The notes under the pieces: generated by a model | Told to the model about the DNA's origin: nothing | The model's database searches: none | Seen by the model: the letters and a program-made list of their open reading frames with translations, nothing else | Position numbers and translations under genes: made by a program | Origin: Nocardioides campestrisoli | GTDB lineage: Bacteria > Actinomycetota > Actinomycetes > Propionibacteriales > Nocardioidaceae | Reading direction: 5' to 3' | NCBI RefSeq assembly: GCF_013624435.2 | Contig: NZ_CP061768.1 | Location: 1,952,001-2,016,000 of the forward strand | Length of the DNA: 64,000 nt | Shown here: positions 51,628 to 60,338 of the stretch, in pieces | Layout of the letters: each line of letters opens with the position of its first letter | Position numbering within the stretch: the first letter of the stretch is position 1

Positions 51628-52547
51628 CCCTTGTAGCGCCCGGTGGGGGTGACGATGGTGCCGGCGGAGCCGTCGAGCATCGCGGCTGCGTCGTCCAGGC
51701 TGCCGATCGCGGCGAAGCCGCCGGTCAGCTCGACGAACCGTGAGGCAGCCTCGACCTTCGGGCCCATGGAGCCGGCGGGCATCCCGAGAGCTCGCAGGCT
51801 GGGGGGCGAGGCACGCCGGACCGGGACCTGGTCCGGGGTGCCCCAGTGCTGCATCACGGCAGGTACGTCGGTGAGCACGAGCAGGGCGTCGGCGTCGAGA
51901 GCCTCGGCGAGGACGGCGCTGGCGAGGTCCTTGTCGATGACCGCCTCCACACCCACGAGCTCGCCCTTGTCGTCGCGCACCACGGGCACCCCGCCCCCGC
52001 CCGCGCAGACGACGATCGCCCCGCTCTCCAGCAGCAGCCGGATCAGCCGGGTCTCGACGATCCGCTGGGGCCTGGGGGAGCCGACCACGCGGCGCCAGGC
52101 GTTCCCGTCCCGGGCCATGTCCCAGCCCCTCGCCACGCTCAGGTTGTGGGCGGTCTCCTCGTCGTAGGTCTCACCGACGAACTTGGTCGGGTTCTCGAAC
52201 GCGGGGTCGTTGGCCTCGACCAGGGTCTGGTTGATGATCGCGGCGACCGGCTTGAACGAGATCTCGTTCTGCAGGGCCTGGAGCAGCCAGTAGCCGATCA
52301 TCCCCTGGGTCTGGGCACCGAGCACGTCGAACGGGTAGGGCGAGGAGAGCCGGGGGTCCGAGGCGCTCTGCAGGGCCAGCACGCCCACCTGCGGTCCGTT
52401 GCCGTGGGTGATCACGAGCTCGTGGTGCTCGGCCAGCGGCGCCAACGAGGTCACCGCCCGCCGTACGTTGGCCTCCTGGACGTCGGCGTCGGGCTTCTGC
52501 CCTCGCTGGAGCAGGGCGTTGCCGCCCAGGGCGACCACGATCCGCAT
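51621..52547 (-). CDS. arcC: carbamate kinase
   Basis: A 308-residue carbamate kinase, which makes ATP from carbamoyl phosphate and ADP in the last step of the arginine deiminase pathway. The N-terminal VVALGGNALLQRG, the ITHGNGPQVG block, the VCAGGGGVPVV block and the C-terminal GPKVEAASRFVE are characteristic. It starts one base after the arcB stop with a ggagg site inside arcB. Confidence 0.96.
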   Translation of the reverse strand: MRIVVALGGNALLQRGQKPDADVQEANVRRAVTSLAPLAEHHELVITHGNGPQVGVLALQSASDPRLSSPYPFDVLGAQTQGMIGYWLLQALQNEISFKPVAAIINQTLVEANDPAFENPTKFVGETYDEETAHNLSVARGWDMARDGNAWRRVVGSPRPQRIVETRLIRLLLESGAIVVCAGGGGVPVVRDDKGELVGVEAVIDKDLASAVLAEALDADALLVLTDVPAVMQHWGTPDQVPVRRASPPSLRALGMPAGSMGPKVEAASRFVELTGGFAAIGSLDDAAAMLDGSAGTIVTPTGRYKGH

Positions 52548-52548
52548 C

Positions 52549-53550
52549 TCAGCCTCCGAGGGTGGCGACCAGGACCGCCTTGATCGTGTGCATCCGGTTC
52601 TCGGCCTGGTCGAAGACGATCGAGTGCCTGGACTCGAAGACCTCGTCGGTGACCTCGAGGGCGTCCATGCCGGTGCGCTGGTAGATCTCCTCGCCCACCT
52701 TGGTGTGCCGGTCGTGGAACCCCGGCAGGCAGTGCATGAACTTCACGTGTGGGTTGCCGGTGGCCTCCAGGACCCCCATCGCCACCTGGTAGTCCCGGAG
52801 CAGCTCGATCCGCTCGGCCCACACGTCGGCCGGCTCGCCCATCGAGACCCACACGTCGGTGTAGATGAAGTCGGCCCCCCGGACCCCCTCCGCCACGTCC
52901 TCGGTCTGGGTGATCCGGGCGCCGGTCTCCTCGGCCAGCGAGGATGCCGCCCCGACGATTTCGGGGGCGTTCCACAGCTCGCTGGGCGCGACGATCCGCA
53001 CGTCCATCCCCATCATCGCGCCCGTGACCAGCAACGAGTTGCCCATGTTGTTCCGGGCGTCGCCCAGGTAGGCGAAGGCGATGTCGCGGTCCTGCTTGGC
53101 GCAGTGCTCGCGCATGGTCATCATGTCGCAGAGCATCTGGGTGGGGTGCCACTCGTCGGTCAGCCCGTTCCACACCGGCACCCCGGCGTACTCGCCGAGG
53201 ACCTCCACGTTGTTCTGGCTGGACCCCCGGTACTCGATGCCGTCGTAGAGACGGCCCAGGACCCGGGCGGTGTCCTCCATCGACTCCTTGTGCCCGATCT
53301 GGGAGCCGGTCGGGTCCAGGTAGGTCACCGAGGCACCCTGGTCGTGGGCGGCCACCTCGAAGGAGCACCGGGTACGGGTCGAGGTCTTCTCGAAGATCAG
53401 CGCGATGTTCTTGCGCACCAGCCGGGGCTGCTCGGAGCCGGCGTACTTGGCCTGCTTGAGCTCGGCGGACAGGTCGAGCAGGAACCGCCACTCCTGCGGG
53501 GTGAAGTCCAGCTCCTTGAGGAAGTTGCGGTGACGCAGGTTGAAGGCCAT
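52549..53550 (-). CDS. arcB: ornithine carbamoyltransferase (catabolic)
   Basis: A 333-residue transferase with the carbamoyl-phosphate motif KTSTRTR near residue 55. HPTQ lies near residue 135, and the catalytic Cys is in [10 protein letters not shown] near residue 270. Position between arcA and arcC identifies it as the catabolic enzyme, splitting citrulline into ornithine and carbamoyl phosphate. The ATG at 53550 is one base from the arcA stop and follows gagggg. Confidence 0.95.
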   Translation of the reverse strand: MAFNLRHRNFLKELDFTPQEWRFLLDLSAELKQAKYAGSEQPRLVRKNIALIFEKTSTRTRCSFEVAAHDQGASVTYLDPTGSQIGHKESMEDTARVLGRLYDGIEYRGSSQNNVEVLGEYAGVPVWNGLTDEWHPTQMLCDMMTMREHCAKQDRDIAFAYLGDARNNMGNSLLVTGAMMGMDVRIVAPSELWNAPEIVGAASSLAEETGARITQTEDVAEGVRGADFIYTDVWVSMGEPADVWAERIELLRDYQVAMGVLEATGNPHVKFMHCLPGFHDRHTKVGEEIYQRTGMDALEVTDEVFESRHSIVFDQAENRMHTIKAVLVATLGG

Positions 53551-53551
53551 C

Positions 53552-54775
53552 TCAGATCCCCTCGCGGTCCAGCGGGCACGACATGCACCGGGGACCGCCG
53601 CGGCCACGGCCGAGCTCGGCGCCCGGGATCGTGATCACCTCGATGCCCTTGCGTCGCAGGTAGGTGTTGGTGGTGACGTTGCGCTCGTAGGCGACCACCA
53701 CGCCGGGCCGCAGCGCGAGCACGTTGCAGCCGTCGTCCCACTGCTCGCGCTCGGCGGCCCGGACGTCCTGGGTCGGGGTCAGCACCCGGATGTCGTCCAG
53801 GCCGAGGGCCTGCGCGATCGCCTTGTGCATGTCCTCCGGCGGGTGGGGGGTGACGGCGAGCTCGTCCTCCTCCTCGCCCTGCTCGATGGTGAACGAGGGG
53901 AGCATGCCCAGGCCGGCGTACTTGGTGAACGTGTGGTCGTCGACCATCGTCATCACGGTGTCCAGGTGCATGAACGCCCGGGACATAGGCATCTGGAGCG
54001 CCACCACGGTGCGTGCGCTGCCCGCCTTGAAGAGCTTGCGTGCCAGCCGCTCAACGCCCTGGGGGGTGGTGCGCTCGCTCATCCCGACCAGGACCGCGCC
54101 CCGGCCGATCACCAGGATGTCGCCGCCCTCGGTGGTCGCCTGACCGTTGATCGACCCCTCGCCCCAGAGGCGGAAGTCCTCCCCCTTGAACAGGGGGTGG
54201 AAGCGGTAGATGGCCTCGTAGTGGACGGTCTCCCTCATCCGCGCCCGCTTGCGCATCGAGTTGATCGAGACCCCGTCGTAGACCCAGGCCGAGGTGTCCC
54301 GGGTGAAGAGGTGGTTGGGCAGCGGCGGGAGGAGGATGTCCTCGTCGTGCAGAGCCTGGATCACCACGGACGACGGCGTGTCGGTGCGCTCCAGCAGCTC
54401 CGCCTTGGTCATCCCGCCGATCAGCACCTCGGTCAGCTCGTCGTCGGGCATCAGGTCGAACAGGTCGCGGATGAGCGGGGTCGCGACAGGCCCGTAGACC
54501 AGCTCGTTGACCGTGCCGTCCAGGACGTGGGCGCGGGCGTCCTCGATGGCGAGGGTCTCCCTCAGCAGATCGGCGAGCAGGTGCACCTGGATCCCCTCCT
54601 CACGGAGGGCACCGGCGAACGCGTCGTGCTCGTGCTGGGCCCGTCTGACCCACAGCACGTCGTCGAACAGGAACTCGTCCTTGTTGCTCGGCGTGAGCCG
54701 CTTGAGCTCGAGTCCCGGTCGGTGCAGGATCACCCGCTTGAGCAGACCCACCTCGGATTGAACCTGGAACGCCAT
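53552..54775 (-). CDS. arcA: arginine deiminase
   Basis: A 407-residue enzyme that converts arginine to citrulline and ammonia. Conserved parts: [19 protein letters not shown] at the N-terminus, [13 protein letters not shown] near residue 156, [11 protein letters not shown] near residue 219, [10 protein letters not shown] near residue 273, and the catalytic Cys in [12 protein letters not shown] near residue 398. The strong aaggagg site precedes the ATG at 54775. It heads the arcA-arcB-arcC operon and diverges from the YfcC-type transporter across 156 bases. Confidence 0.97.
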   Translation of the reverse strand: MAFQVQSEVGLLKRVILHRPGLELKRLTPSNKDEFLFDDVLWVRRAQHEHDAFAGALREEGIQVHLLADLLRETLAIEDARAHVLDGTVNELVYGPVATPLIRDLFDLMPDDELTEVLIGGMTKAELLERTDTPSSVVIQALHDEDILLPPLPNHLFTRDTSAWVYDGVSINSMRKRARMRETVHYEAIYRFHPLFKGEDFRLWGEGSINGQATTEGGDILVIGRGAVLVGMSERTTPQGVERLARKLFKAGSARTVVALQMPMSRAFMHLDTVMTMVDDHTFTKYAGLGMLPSFTIEQGEEEDELAVTPHPPEDMHKAIAQALGLDDIRVLTPTQDVRAAEREQWDDGCNVLALRPGVVVAYERNVTTNTYLRRKGIEVITIPGAELGRGRGGPRCMSCPLDREGI

Positions 54776-54856
54776 CGGGCTCCTCCTTCTGATCGTGTCG
54801 TCCCAGGCAACCGCGTGCACCGCCCCGGCATGAGGGCCGGAGGTCACCTCCTCCCA

Positions 54857-54870
54857 GGGACCTACGACAG
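54857..54870 (+). promoter_or_regulatory. candidate DevR-like half-site between arcA and the transporter
   Basis: GGGACCTACGACAG shares GGGACCTWCGAC with the candidate upstream of the stress protein gene. The second half is weak (GACAG versus GNCCC). It lies 68 bases upstream of the transporter start and 88 bases from the arcA start, so it could serve either promoter. Confidence 0.38.
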
Positions 54871-54931
54871 GTCTCGGCTGCCGCGGGTCGGTGCTTCGCT
54901 GACCAGGACGTCGCTGCAGAGAGGCCTGCCC

Positions 54932-56488
54932 ATGTCGACCAACGATCGGCCCACCCACCCGGAGCCGGACAGCTCAGAGCCCGACCCGTTCTCCCCCGAC
55001 GCGGACCAGCCGAAGTCCTTCCGGTTCCCCAGCGCCCTGACCGTGCTGTTCGCAGTCACGGTCCTGGTCTGGCTCCTGGCCTTCGTCATCCCCACCGGCA
55101 CGTACCAGACCGACGGCGACACCGGGCGTCCGGTGCCCGGGACCTACGAGCGGGTCGACGCGGGTCTCTCCTTCGGGGACCGGCTGATGCAGTTGTTCCT
55201 GGCCCCGGTCAACGGGCTGTACGGCGTGCTCAACGGGGACGGCTTCGTCGGTCCCTACGAGAGCGGCGAGCTCTACGGTGCTGCCGGCGTGTTCCTGTTC
55301 GTGCTGGCCATCGGTGTCTTCATCACCCTGGCGATGCAGACCGGCGCGATCGACAACGGTGTCGCCCGGGTCGCGCTGCGCATGCGGTCGCGGGGCTGGC
55401 TGCTGATCGCGGTCCTGATGGTCCTGTTCTCCATCGGCGGCACCACCGAGGGGATGGCCGAGGAGACCCTGGGCTTCTACACGCTGGTGATCCCGCTGAT
55501 GCTCGCGCTGGGCTACGACCGGATGGTCGCGACGGGGACGATCATGGTCGGTGCCGGGGTGGGAGTCCTCGCCTCCACCGTCAACCCGTTCGCCACGGGT
55601 GTCGCCTCGGACTCGGCAGACATCTCCATCGGCGACGGCATCGGCTTCCGGCTGCTCATGTACGTCCTGCTCGTCCCCATCGCCATCTGGTGGGTGCTGC
55701 GCTACGCCAAGCGAACCAGGGCGGACTCCACGAAGTCGTTGGTGGGCCCCGTCGAGGGCGACGACGAGCTGATCGCCCAGGGCGTGCGTGACGTCCAGCG
55801 ACTCTCGGGCCGTGACCGACTCGTGCTCACGCTGGTGGGTCTGACCTTCGTCTTCATGATCTTCGCGATCGTGCCGTGGGCGCAGATCATCAACGGTCCC
55901 GAGGCAGACAGCTACGTCTGGCAGCTGGACTGGTACTTCCCCGAGCTGGCTGCGCTCTTCATCGTGATGTCGCTGGTGGTAGGCGTGGTCGGCGGGCTGG
56001 GGGAGAAGGGCGTCACCGACGGCGTCGTCCGGGGCGCCGGCGACTTCATCGGGGTCGGTCTGGTCATCGTCCTGGCGCGCGGCGTCACCGTGATCATGAA
56101 CAACTCCGAGATCACCGACACGGTCCTGCACTCCATGGAGCGCGCGGTCTCCGACACCTCCTCGTGGGTCTTCGGCGGGCTGATGTTCCTGGTCAACGTG
56201 CCGCTGGCGTTCCTGGTCCCCTCGACGTCGGGGCACGCGGCGCTGGCGATGCCGATCCTCGCGCCCCTGGCGGACTTCGCGGGAGTCTCCCGGGCCATGG
56301 TGGTCACCGCCTTCCAGTCCGCCTCCGGCGTGGTCAACCTGATCACCCCCACGTCCGCGGTGGTGATGGGCGGGCTGGCCCTGGCCAAGGTCCGCTACGA
56401 CCAGTACCTGCGGTTCGTGATGCCGCTGGTCGGGATCCTGTTCGTCGCCTCCCTGGTCCTGGTGTCCATCGGCGCCGCGATCTCCTGA
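54932..56488 (+). CDS. YfcC-family (DcuC superfamily) transporter, probable arginine/ornithine-linked
   Basis: A 518-residue membrane protein with about 12 helices. A 38-residue acidic N-terminal tail precedes the first helix ([20 protein letters not shown] with the family PTGTY motif). Typical DcuC-family elements include [15 protein letters not shown] near residue 170 and [30 protein letters not shown] near residue 427. YfcC proteins are annotated as basic amino-acid antiporters. Divergence from arcA suggests arginine/ornithine exchange for the deiminase pathway, but this is inferred from position. A gagagg site precedes the ATG. Confidence 0.86.
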   Translation: MSTNDRPTHPEPDSSEPDPFSPDADQPKSFRFPSALTVLFAVTVLVWLLAFVIPTGTYQTDGDTGRPVPGTYERVDAGLSFGDRLMQLFLAPVNGLYGVLNGDGFVGPYESGELYGAAGVFLFVLAIGVFITLAMQTGAIDNGVARVALRMRSRGWLLIAVLMVLFSIGGTTEGMAEETLGFYTLVIPLMLALGYDRMVATGTIMVGAGVGVLASTVNPFATGVASDSADISIGDGIGFRLLMYVLLVPIAIWWVLRYAKRTRADSTKSLVGPVEGDDELIAQGVRDVQRLSGRDRLVLTLVGLTFVFMIFAIVPWAQIINGPEADSYVWQLDWYFPELAALFIVMSLVVGVVGGLGEKGVTDGVVRGAGDFIGVGLVIVLARGVTVIMNNSEITDTVLHSMERAVSDTSSWVFGGLMFLVNVPLAFLVPSTSGHAALAMPILAPLADFAGVSRAMVVTAFQSASGVVNLITPTSAVVMGGLALAKVRYDQYLRFVMPLVGILFVASLVLVSIGAAIS

Positions 56489-56543
56489 GGTCGGTCCTGG
56501 TCTCCCGACCTCGGGCAGGCAGGCCCTAGGTCCTCCCTCGGAC

Positions 56544-56557
56544 CGGTCCCTCGGCCC
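56544..56557 (+). promoter_or_regulatory. weak candidate DevR-like site upstream of small membrane protein
   Basis: CGGTCCCTCGGCCC matches the right half of GGGAC-N4-GNCCC exactly and the left half at three of five positions. It overlaps the perfect palindrome GGACCGGTCC. The centre is 42.5 bases before the ATG at 56593, the same distance as for the stress protein gene. Confidence 0.3.
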
Positions 56558-56592
56558 TCCTGGGCAGGGGGCCGGACGACGAGGCTGGAGAC

Positions 56593-56784
56593 ATGACCGT
56601 CTACCAGCACCCGCAGGCATCCCGCACCGTCGGACCCGGGTTCCTGGAGCGAAGGCGTCGCACCGGTCTGGTGCTCAGCATCCTGCTGCTCCTCGCGCTC
56701 GGCGTGGGCGTGGGTGCGGCGGTCGGGGCGGCCCTGGCGGAGATCCTGACCACCGTGCTCTCGCACGTGAAGACCGACATCTGA
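56593..56784 (+). CDS. small single-span membrane protein
   Basis: A 63-residue protein with a basic cytoplasmic N-terminus (LERRRRTG) and one Leu/Gly/Ala-rich membrane helix (approximately residues 25-50, LVLSILLLLALGVGVGAAVGAAL). The ATG is preceded by ctggag and codon use fits the neighbours. It lies 104 bases downstream of the transporter and could be its small partner or a regulon member of its own. I do not recognise a family. Confidence 0.62.
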   Translation: MTVYQHPQASRTVGPGFLERRRRTGLVLSILLLLALGVGVGAAVGAALAEILTTVLSHVKTDI

Positions 56785-56801
56785 GCGGAACGGCCGGAGC
56801 C

Positions 56802-58670
56802 TCAGGCGTCCGCCTTCCCACCGCCTCGTCGCGAGGCGCCTGAGCGCACAGGGGCCGCCGCCGAGCCCGCGGGGGCGGGCAGGGGCACCCACCACACGAC
56901 GCTGGTGCCGTGCCCCAGCGCCGAGATCACGTCGAGGTGACCACCGCGCAGCTCCGCACGCCGACGCAGGTTCTCCAGCCCGCTGCGGACACCGGCCCCG
57001 TCCATGCCCTTGCCGTCGTCGGTGACCCGGACGGAGATCCCGTCGACCACGCTGACCTCGACGGCGCACAGCTGCGCACCGGCGTGCCGGTTGGTGTTCG
57101 TCAGGGTCTCGGTCACCACGGCGAGCACGTCGTCGATCAGCTCGTCGGTGACCAGGGCTCGGACCGGTCCGCGGAAACGGAGCGTGGGGTGGAGCTTCAT
57201 GGTCCGCCCGGCCCGCTCGACCACCTCGTGCAGCATCTTGCGGGGGTCGGTCGCGTCGTGCACCGAGCCGAGCGCGAAGATGCTGCGACGGATGTCGCGG
57301 ATGGTCTCCTCGATGTCGTCCACCGTGCGCTCGAGCCGTTGTCGCATCTCCTCCGGGTCGTGACCCAGCGCGATCGTCTGGAGCTCGAGGCCCACGGCGT
57401 ACAGGTGCTGGATGACCAGGTCGTGCAGGTCGCGGGCGATCCGGTCGCGCTCGTCCACCACGACCGACCGCTCCCGCTCCCGCAGCGACGCCGCGACCTG
57501 CAGGGCGGAGGATGCGCGCTGCGCGAGCAACGCCGGCAACGAGACGTCCTGAAGCACCTCGGTGGGGTCGACGTCGCGTCGCCAGGCCAGACAGATCACG
57601 CCGGCCCGGCCGTCCGGCAGGGCCAGTGGCACCAGGACGCCCCGGCCGGTCGGGTCGGCCCCGAGCGACTGAGCCACGTCCGCGCTGCGCGGGTGACGCG
57701 TGAGGTCCTCGACGGTGAGGGGACGCCCGGTCGCCGCGACGCAGTGCTCCAGAGAACGTGTCAGGTCGACCGCGGCAAGGACCCTCGGGTCCACCTGACG
57801 ACCGGCGACGGCCTGGATCCGGAGGCTGTCGGCGTCCGCCCCGGTGGCCACCCACGCCAGGTCGGCCCCCGCGATCTGGACGGCGAGGTCGGCCACCATC
57901 TGCGGGGCCAGCTCGTCCCCGTCCGGGTGCAGGATCGCGGTGCCAAGGTCCGCCGCGGCCCCCAGCCAGCGCTCCCGCCGGCCGGCCTCCTCGCGCAGGT
58001 GGGCATGGTCGATGGCGATGCCTGCCGCCGCGGCGAGCGCCGTCACGACCTCTTCGTCGGTCCGGCTGAAGCCGTGGGGGGCCACGCTCTCCTCGACCAC
58101 CAGCGCACCGAAGACACGGTCGTGCAGCCGGACCGGAACGGTGAGGCCGGGTCCTGCGGCCGTCCCGCCCGCGCGCGGCGCGGGGACGGCAGGGGCGTGC
58201 TCGTCGTGCCAGTGCCGCGGGTGCTGGTCCAGCAGCATGCTCAGCACGCCGGGACCCTCCGGGAACCGGCTCTGACCGTGGAACGGGTCCTGACCGGACG
58301 GGTGCACGTCACCGGGCACGTCACCTGGCACGTCACCTGGCACGTCACCGGTCACATCACCCGGCACGTCGACCTGGTACGTGACGAGCACGCGTAGCTG
58401 GTCCGCCTGGTCCTGGTGCGGAACGCCCAGGGCGGCTCGCCGCCCGCCGCCCAGGCGGGCGGCGGCCTCGACGATCCTGGCCAGCACCTCGTCCAGGGAG
58501 AGGTCCGTGGCGAGGGTGGCGACCATCTGCAGGAGCAGGCTCCATCGCCGTTCGTCGTGTCCGACGAGGTGGTCCTCGGACGCCTTCTTCATGAGGTCCT
58601 CGAATGAAGGGTCGCCGCTGACAGGCGGAGGCACGCTCCCCCCGTCGAGTCCGCCCGAGAACTCTCGCAT
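56802..58670 (-). CDS. DevS-like GAF-domain sensor histidine kinase
   Basis: A 622-residue kinase. Order: N-terminal helix, GAF domain 1 (about 45-215), GAF domain 2 (about 225-385), HisKA_3 with the phospho-His near residue 416 in RIARDLHDLVIQHLYAVG, and an HATPase domain with the N-box NTNRHAG near residue 523. The overall plan is that of DevS/DosT. The GFPPHHPPM-type loop that holds the haem histidine in those sensors is not present in GAF 1. Instead GAF 1 carries a VPGD repeat at residues 98-122. The ATG at 58670 follows aaggag at a good spacing. It lies 97 bases downstream of the response regulator gene. Confidence 0.88.
   Translation of the reverse strand: MREFSGGLDGGSVPPPVSGDPSFEDLMKKASEDHLVGHDERRWSLLLQMVATLATDLSLDEVLARIVEAAARLGGGRRAALGVPHQDQADQLRVLVTYQVDVPGDVTGDVPGDVPGDVPGDVHPSGQDPFHGQSRFPEGPGVLSMLLDQHPRHWHDEHAPAVPAPRAGGTAAGPGLTVPVRLHDRVFGALVVEESVAPHGFSRTDEEVVTALAAAAGIAIDHAHLREEAGRRERWLGAAADLGTAILHPDGDELAPQMVADLAVQIAGADLAWVATGADADSLRIQAVAGRQVDPRVLAAVDLTRSLEHCVAATGRPLTVEDLTRHPRSADVAQSLGADPTGRGVLVPLALPDGRAGVICLAWRRDVDPTEVLQDVSLPALLAQRASSALQVAASLRERERSVVVDERDRIARDLHDLVIQHLYAVGLELQTIALGHDPEEMRQRLERTVDDIEETIRDIRRSIFALGSVHDATDPRKMLHEVVERAGRTMKLHPTLRFRGPVRALVTDELIDDVLAVVTETLTNTNRHAGAQLCAVEVSVVDGISVRVTDDGKGMDGAGVRSGLENLRRRAELRGGHLDVISALGHGTSVVWWVPLPAPAGSAAAPVRSGASRRGGGKADA
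58305..58370 (-). repeat. 12-bp tandem repeat inside the kinase gene
   Basis: Five consecutive 12-base units on the + strand (cacgtcacctgg and close variants), starting at 58305, with a partial sixth. They encode repeated Val-Pro-Gly-Asp (or Val-Thr-Gly-Asp) in the first GAF domain. As an in-frame microsatellite-like array, copy number could vary between strains without breaking the frame. Confidence 0.85.
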
Positions 58671-58709
58671 GCTCACTCCTTGGCAGCGAATGTGATCTAC
58701 GTTACCAAT

Positions 58710-58723
58710 GGCTCACAGGTCCC
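58710..58723 (-). promoter_or_regulatory. candidate DevR-like box upstream of the sensor kinase gene
   Basis: On the minus strand GGGACCTGTGAGCC matches GGGAC-N4-GNCCC except for two bases of the right half. It is centred 46 bases before the kinase ATG, in the 97-base gap after the response regulator gene. It would give the kinase its own regulated promoter. Confidence 0.4.
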
Positions 58724-58767
58724 ACCAGAGCATGGACCGCTCTTCGGGATCGGGCGTCGCGAGGTCT

Positions 58768-59451
58768 TCAGCGCGAGGGGTGATGGTCCTGACGCGTCGC
58801 GATGATCGCCGCCTGGGTCCTCGTCTCCACCCCCAGCTTCCCCAGCATGATGGAGACGTAGTTCTTGGTCGTCTTCTCCGCCAGTCCGAGGTGCTCGGCG
58901 ATCTGCCGGTTGGTCAGTCCCTGACCGACCAGCTCGAGCACCTGGTGCTCCTTGGGAGTCAGGTGCTTGGTCAGCGGGTCCTTCGGCGGGCCGTGACGCA
59001 GACGCTCGAGGACGTGGGACGTCGCCACGGGATCGAGCATCGAGTGTCCGCCGGCCACGCGGCGGACGCTGTCGACGAAGTCGGCGGCCTTCACCTCCTT
59101 GAGGACGTAGCCCGCCGCGCCGGCCATGATGGCGGCGAAGAGCGCTTCGTCCTCGTCGTAGGAGGTGAGCATGAGGACCGCGATGGTCGGGTCGATCGAC
59201 CTGACCTGTCGGCAGACGTCCACCCCCGACCCGTCCGGCAGCCGCACGTCGAGGATCGCGACGTCCGGGCGCAGTGCCGGGATTCGACGGGCCGCCTCGG
59301 CCGCGCTGCTGGACTCGCCGACCACCACGATGTCGCCCTGCCGTTCCAGCAGACTGCGGATGCCGTGGCGGAGCAGCTCGTGGTCATCGAGCAGAAAGAC
59401 CGTGACCGGAGCCCTGGGGCTCTCCTCTGGTGTGCTTGACCCATCCCACAT
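58768..59451 (-). CDS. devR: DevR/DosR-like response regulator (NarL/FixJ family)
   Basis: A 227-residue regulator. The receiver domain (about 15-130) has the acidic pair in FLLDDHELLRHGI, the phospho-acceptor Asp in VAILDVRLPDGSGVD near residue 66, and Lys in YVLKEVKAAD. A LuxR-type helix-turn-helix follows, with KHLTPKEHQVLELVGQGLTNRQ, AEKTTKNYVS and KLGVETRTQAA, a close match in style to mycobacterial DosR. It precedes the kinase gene on the same strand and is likely its partner. ATG 59451 is preferred. Confidence 0.9.
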   Translation of the reverse strand: MWDGSSTPEESPRAPVTVFLLDDHELLRHGIRSLLERQGDIVVVGESSSAAEAARRIPALRPDVAILDVRLPDGSGVDVCRQVRSIDPTIAVLMLTSYDEDEALFAAIMAGAAGYVLKEVKAADFVDSVRRVAGGHSMLDPVATSHVLERLRHGPPKDPLTKHLTPKEHQVLELVGQGLTNRQIAEHLGLAEKTTKNYVSIMLGKLGVETRTQAAIIATRQDHHPSR

Positions 59452-59487
59452 GGCCCGAGCGTAAGGCTGGGTGCGCGGGTGTGTCGT

Positions 59488-59499
59488 GGTCCCGGGACC
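59488..59499. promoter_or_regulatory. 12-bp palindrome upstream of the response regulator gene
   Basis: GGTCCCGGGACC is a perfect palindrome, 37 bases upstream of the regulator ATG and 80 bases before the divergent membrane protein gene. It is built from two outward-facing GGGAC half-sites like the element at 41128. Autoregulation by the response regulator is a reasonable guess. Confidence 0.42.
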
Positions 59500-59578
59500 C
59501 GCGCCACAAGTGACGAACGCCCCTTGCGCTCGGGGTGCGTCCGTACTAGCTGGCCTCTCCCCGGTAGCATCCGGCCAG

Positions 59579-60277
59579 GTGAGCCCAGATCCTGTCGCCC
59601 TGCCTGACGCCGTTCCCACTCCCACCTTCTCGGTGGTGCGTACGGCGGACGTGGCGCTCAAGGCGCTGCTGCTGATGATGCTGGCGATCACGCTGATCAG
59701 CCCCGAGTGGGCCAACCTCGAGGGCAAGGGCGCCGAAGCCCGGGCCGTCGCCTACCCGCTGCTCGCCTTCGCCATCCCGCTGATCTGGTGGAACAACTGG
59801 CGCGACCGCGCCGCCTACCCGTGGGTCCCGTCGCTGCTGGTCACCGTGACCTGCTTCTCCGACGTGCTCGGCAACCGCCTCGACCTCTACGACAAGATCG
59901 TCTGGTTCGACGACTGGATGCACTTCATCAACCTCGCCCTGCTGGCGGCCGCGGTGGTGCTGCTGACGCTGCACCGCACCACGGGCCTGGCGCTCGTCGT
60001 GGAGCGCGCGCTCTCCTTCGGCGCTACCGGAGCAATCGTCTGGGAGATCGGGGAGTACTTCGCCTTCCTCTCCGGGTCCAGCGAGCGAGCCTTCGCCTAT
60101 GCCGACACCCTCAGCGACCTGGGTCTCGGCGTGCTCGGCGCCGTGGTCGGCGGGGTCGTGGTGCACCGGCTCTGGGCGGCCGGCGCCCTGCAGGACACCG
60201 CGCCCCAGCTCGAGCTGGACGGCTCCGGTGACCTGCTCCGGCCCGTGGCCGGCCCGCAGCGCACCCCCGTCCGTTGA
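59579..60277 (+). CDS. polytopic membrane protein, YjdF/DUF2238-like
   Basis: A protein of about 232 residues with five or six membrane helices. The segments WFDDWMHFINLALLA near residue 110 and GAIVWEIGEYFAFLSG near residue 148 resemble the conserved charged membrane motifs of YjdF (DUF2238) proteins. The function is unknown. The GTG at 59579 is the most upstream start that does not enter the intergenic palindrome. The assignment to the family is tentative. Confidence 0.68.
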   Translation: MSPDPVALPDAVPTPTFSVVRTADVALKALLLMMLAITLISPEWANLEGKGAEARAVAYPLLAFAIPLIWWNNWRDRAAYPWVPSLLVTVTCFSDVLGNRLDLYDKIVWFDDWMHFINLALLAAAVVLLTLHRTTGLALVVERALSFGATGAIVWEIGEYFAFLSGSSERAFAYADTLSDLGLGVLGAVVGGVVVHRLWAAGALQDTAPQLELDGSGDLLRPVAGPQRTPVR

Positions 60278-60338
60278 CCTTCGCGCACAGCCTCCCCAAC
60301 CGCCTGCGGGAAGACCTACCGGACGGTAGGGTCCCGGC

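Noticed and set aside
53540-54931. N-terminal extension of the YfcC-type transporter frame by more than 460 codons
   Set aside because: This part is antisense to arcA. The real start is the ATG at 54932, with a ribosome-binding site and the first membrane helix.
58305-58370. Tandem repeat considered as a CRISPR remnant
   Set aside because: The units are 12 bases, contiguous without spacers, and in frame within a kinase gene.
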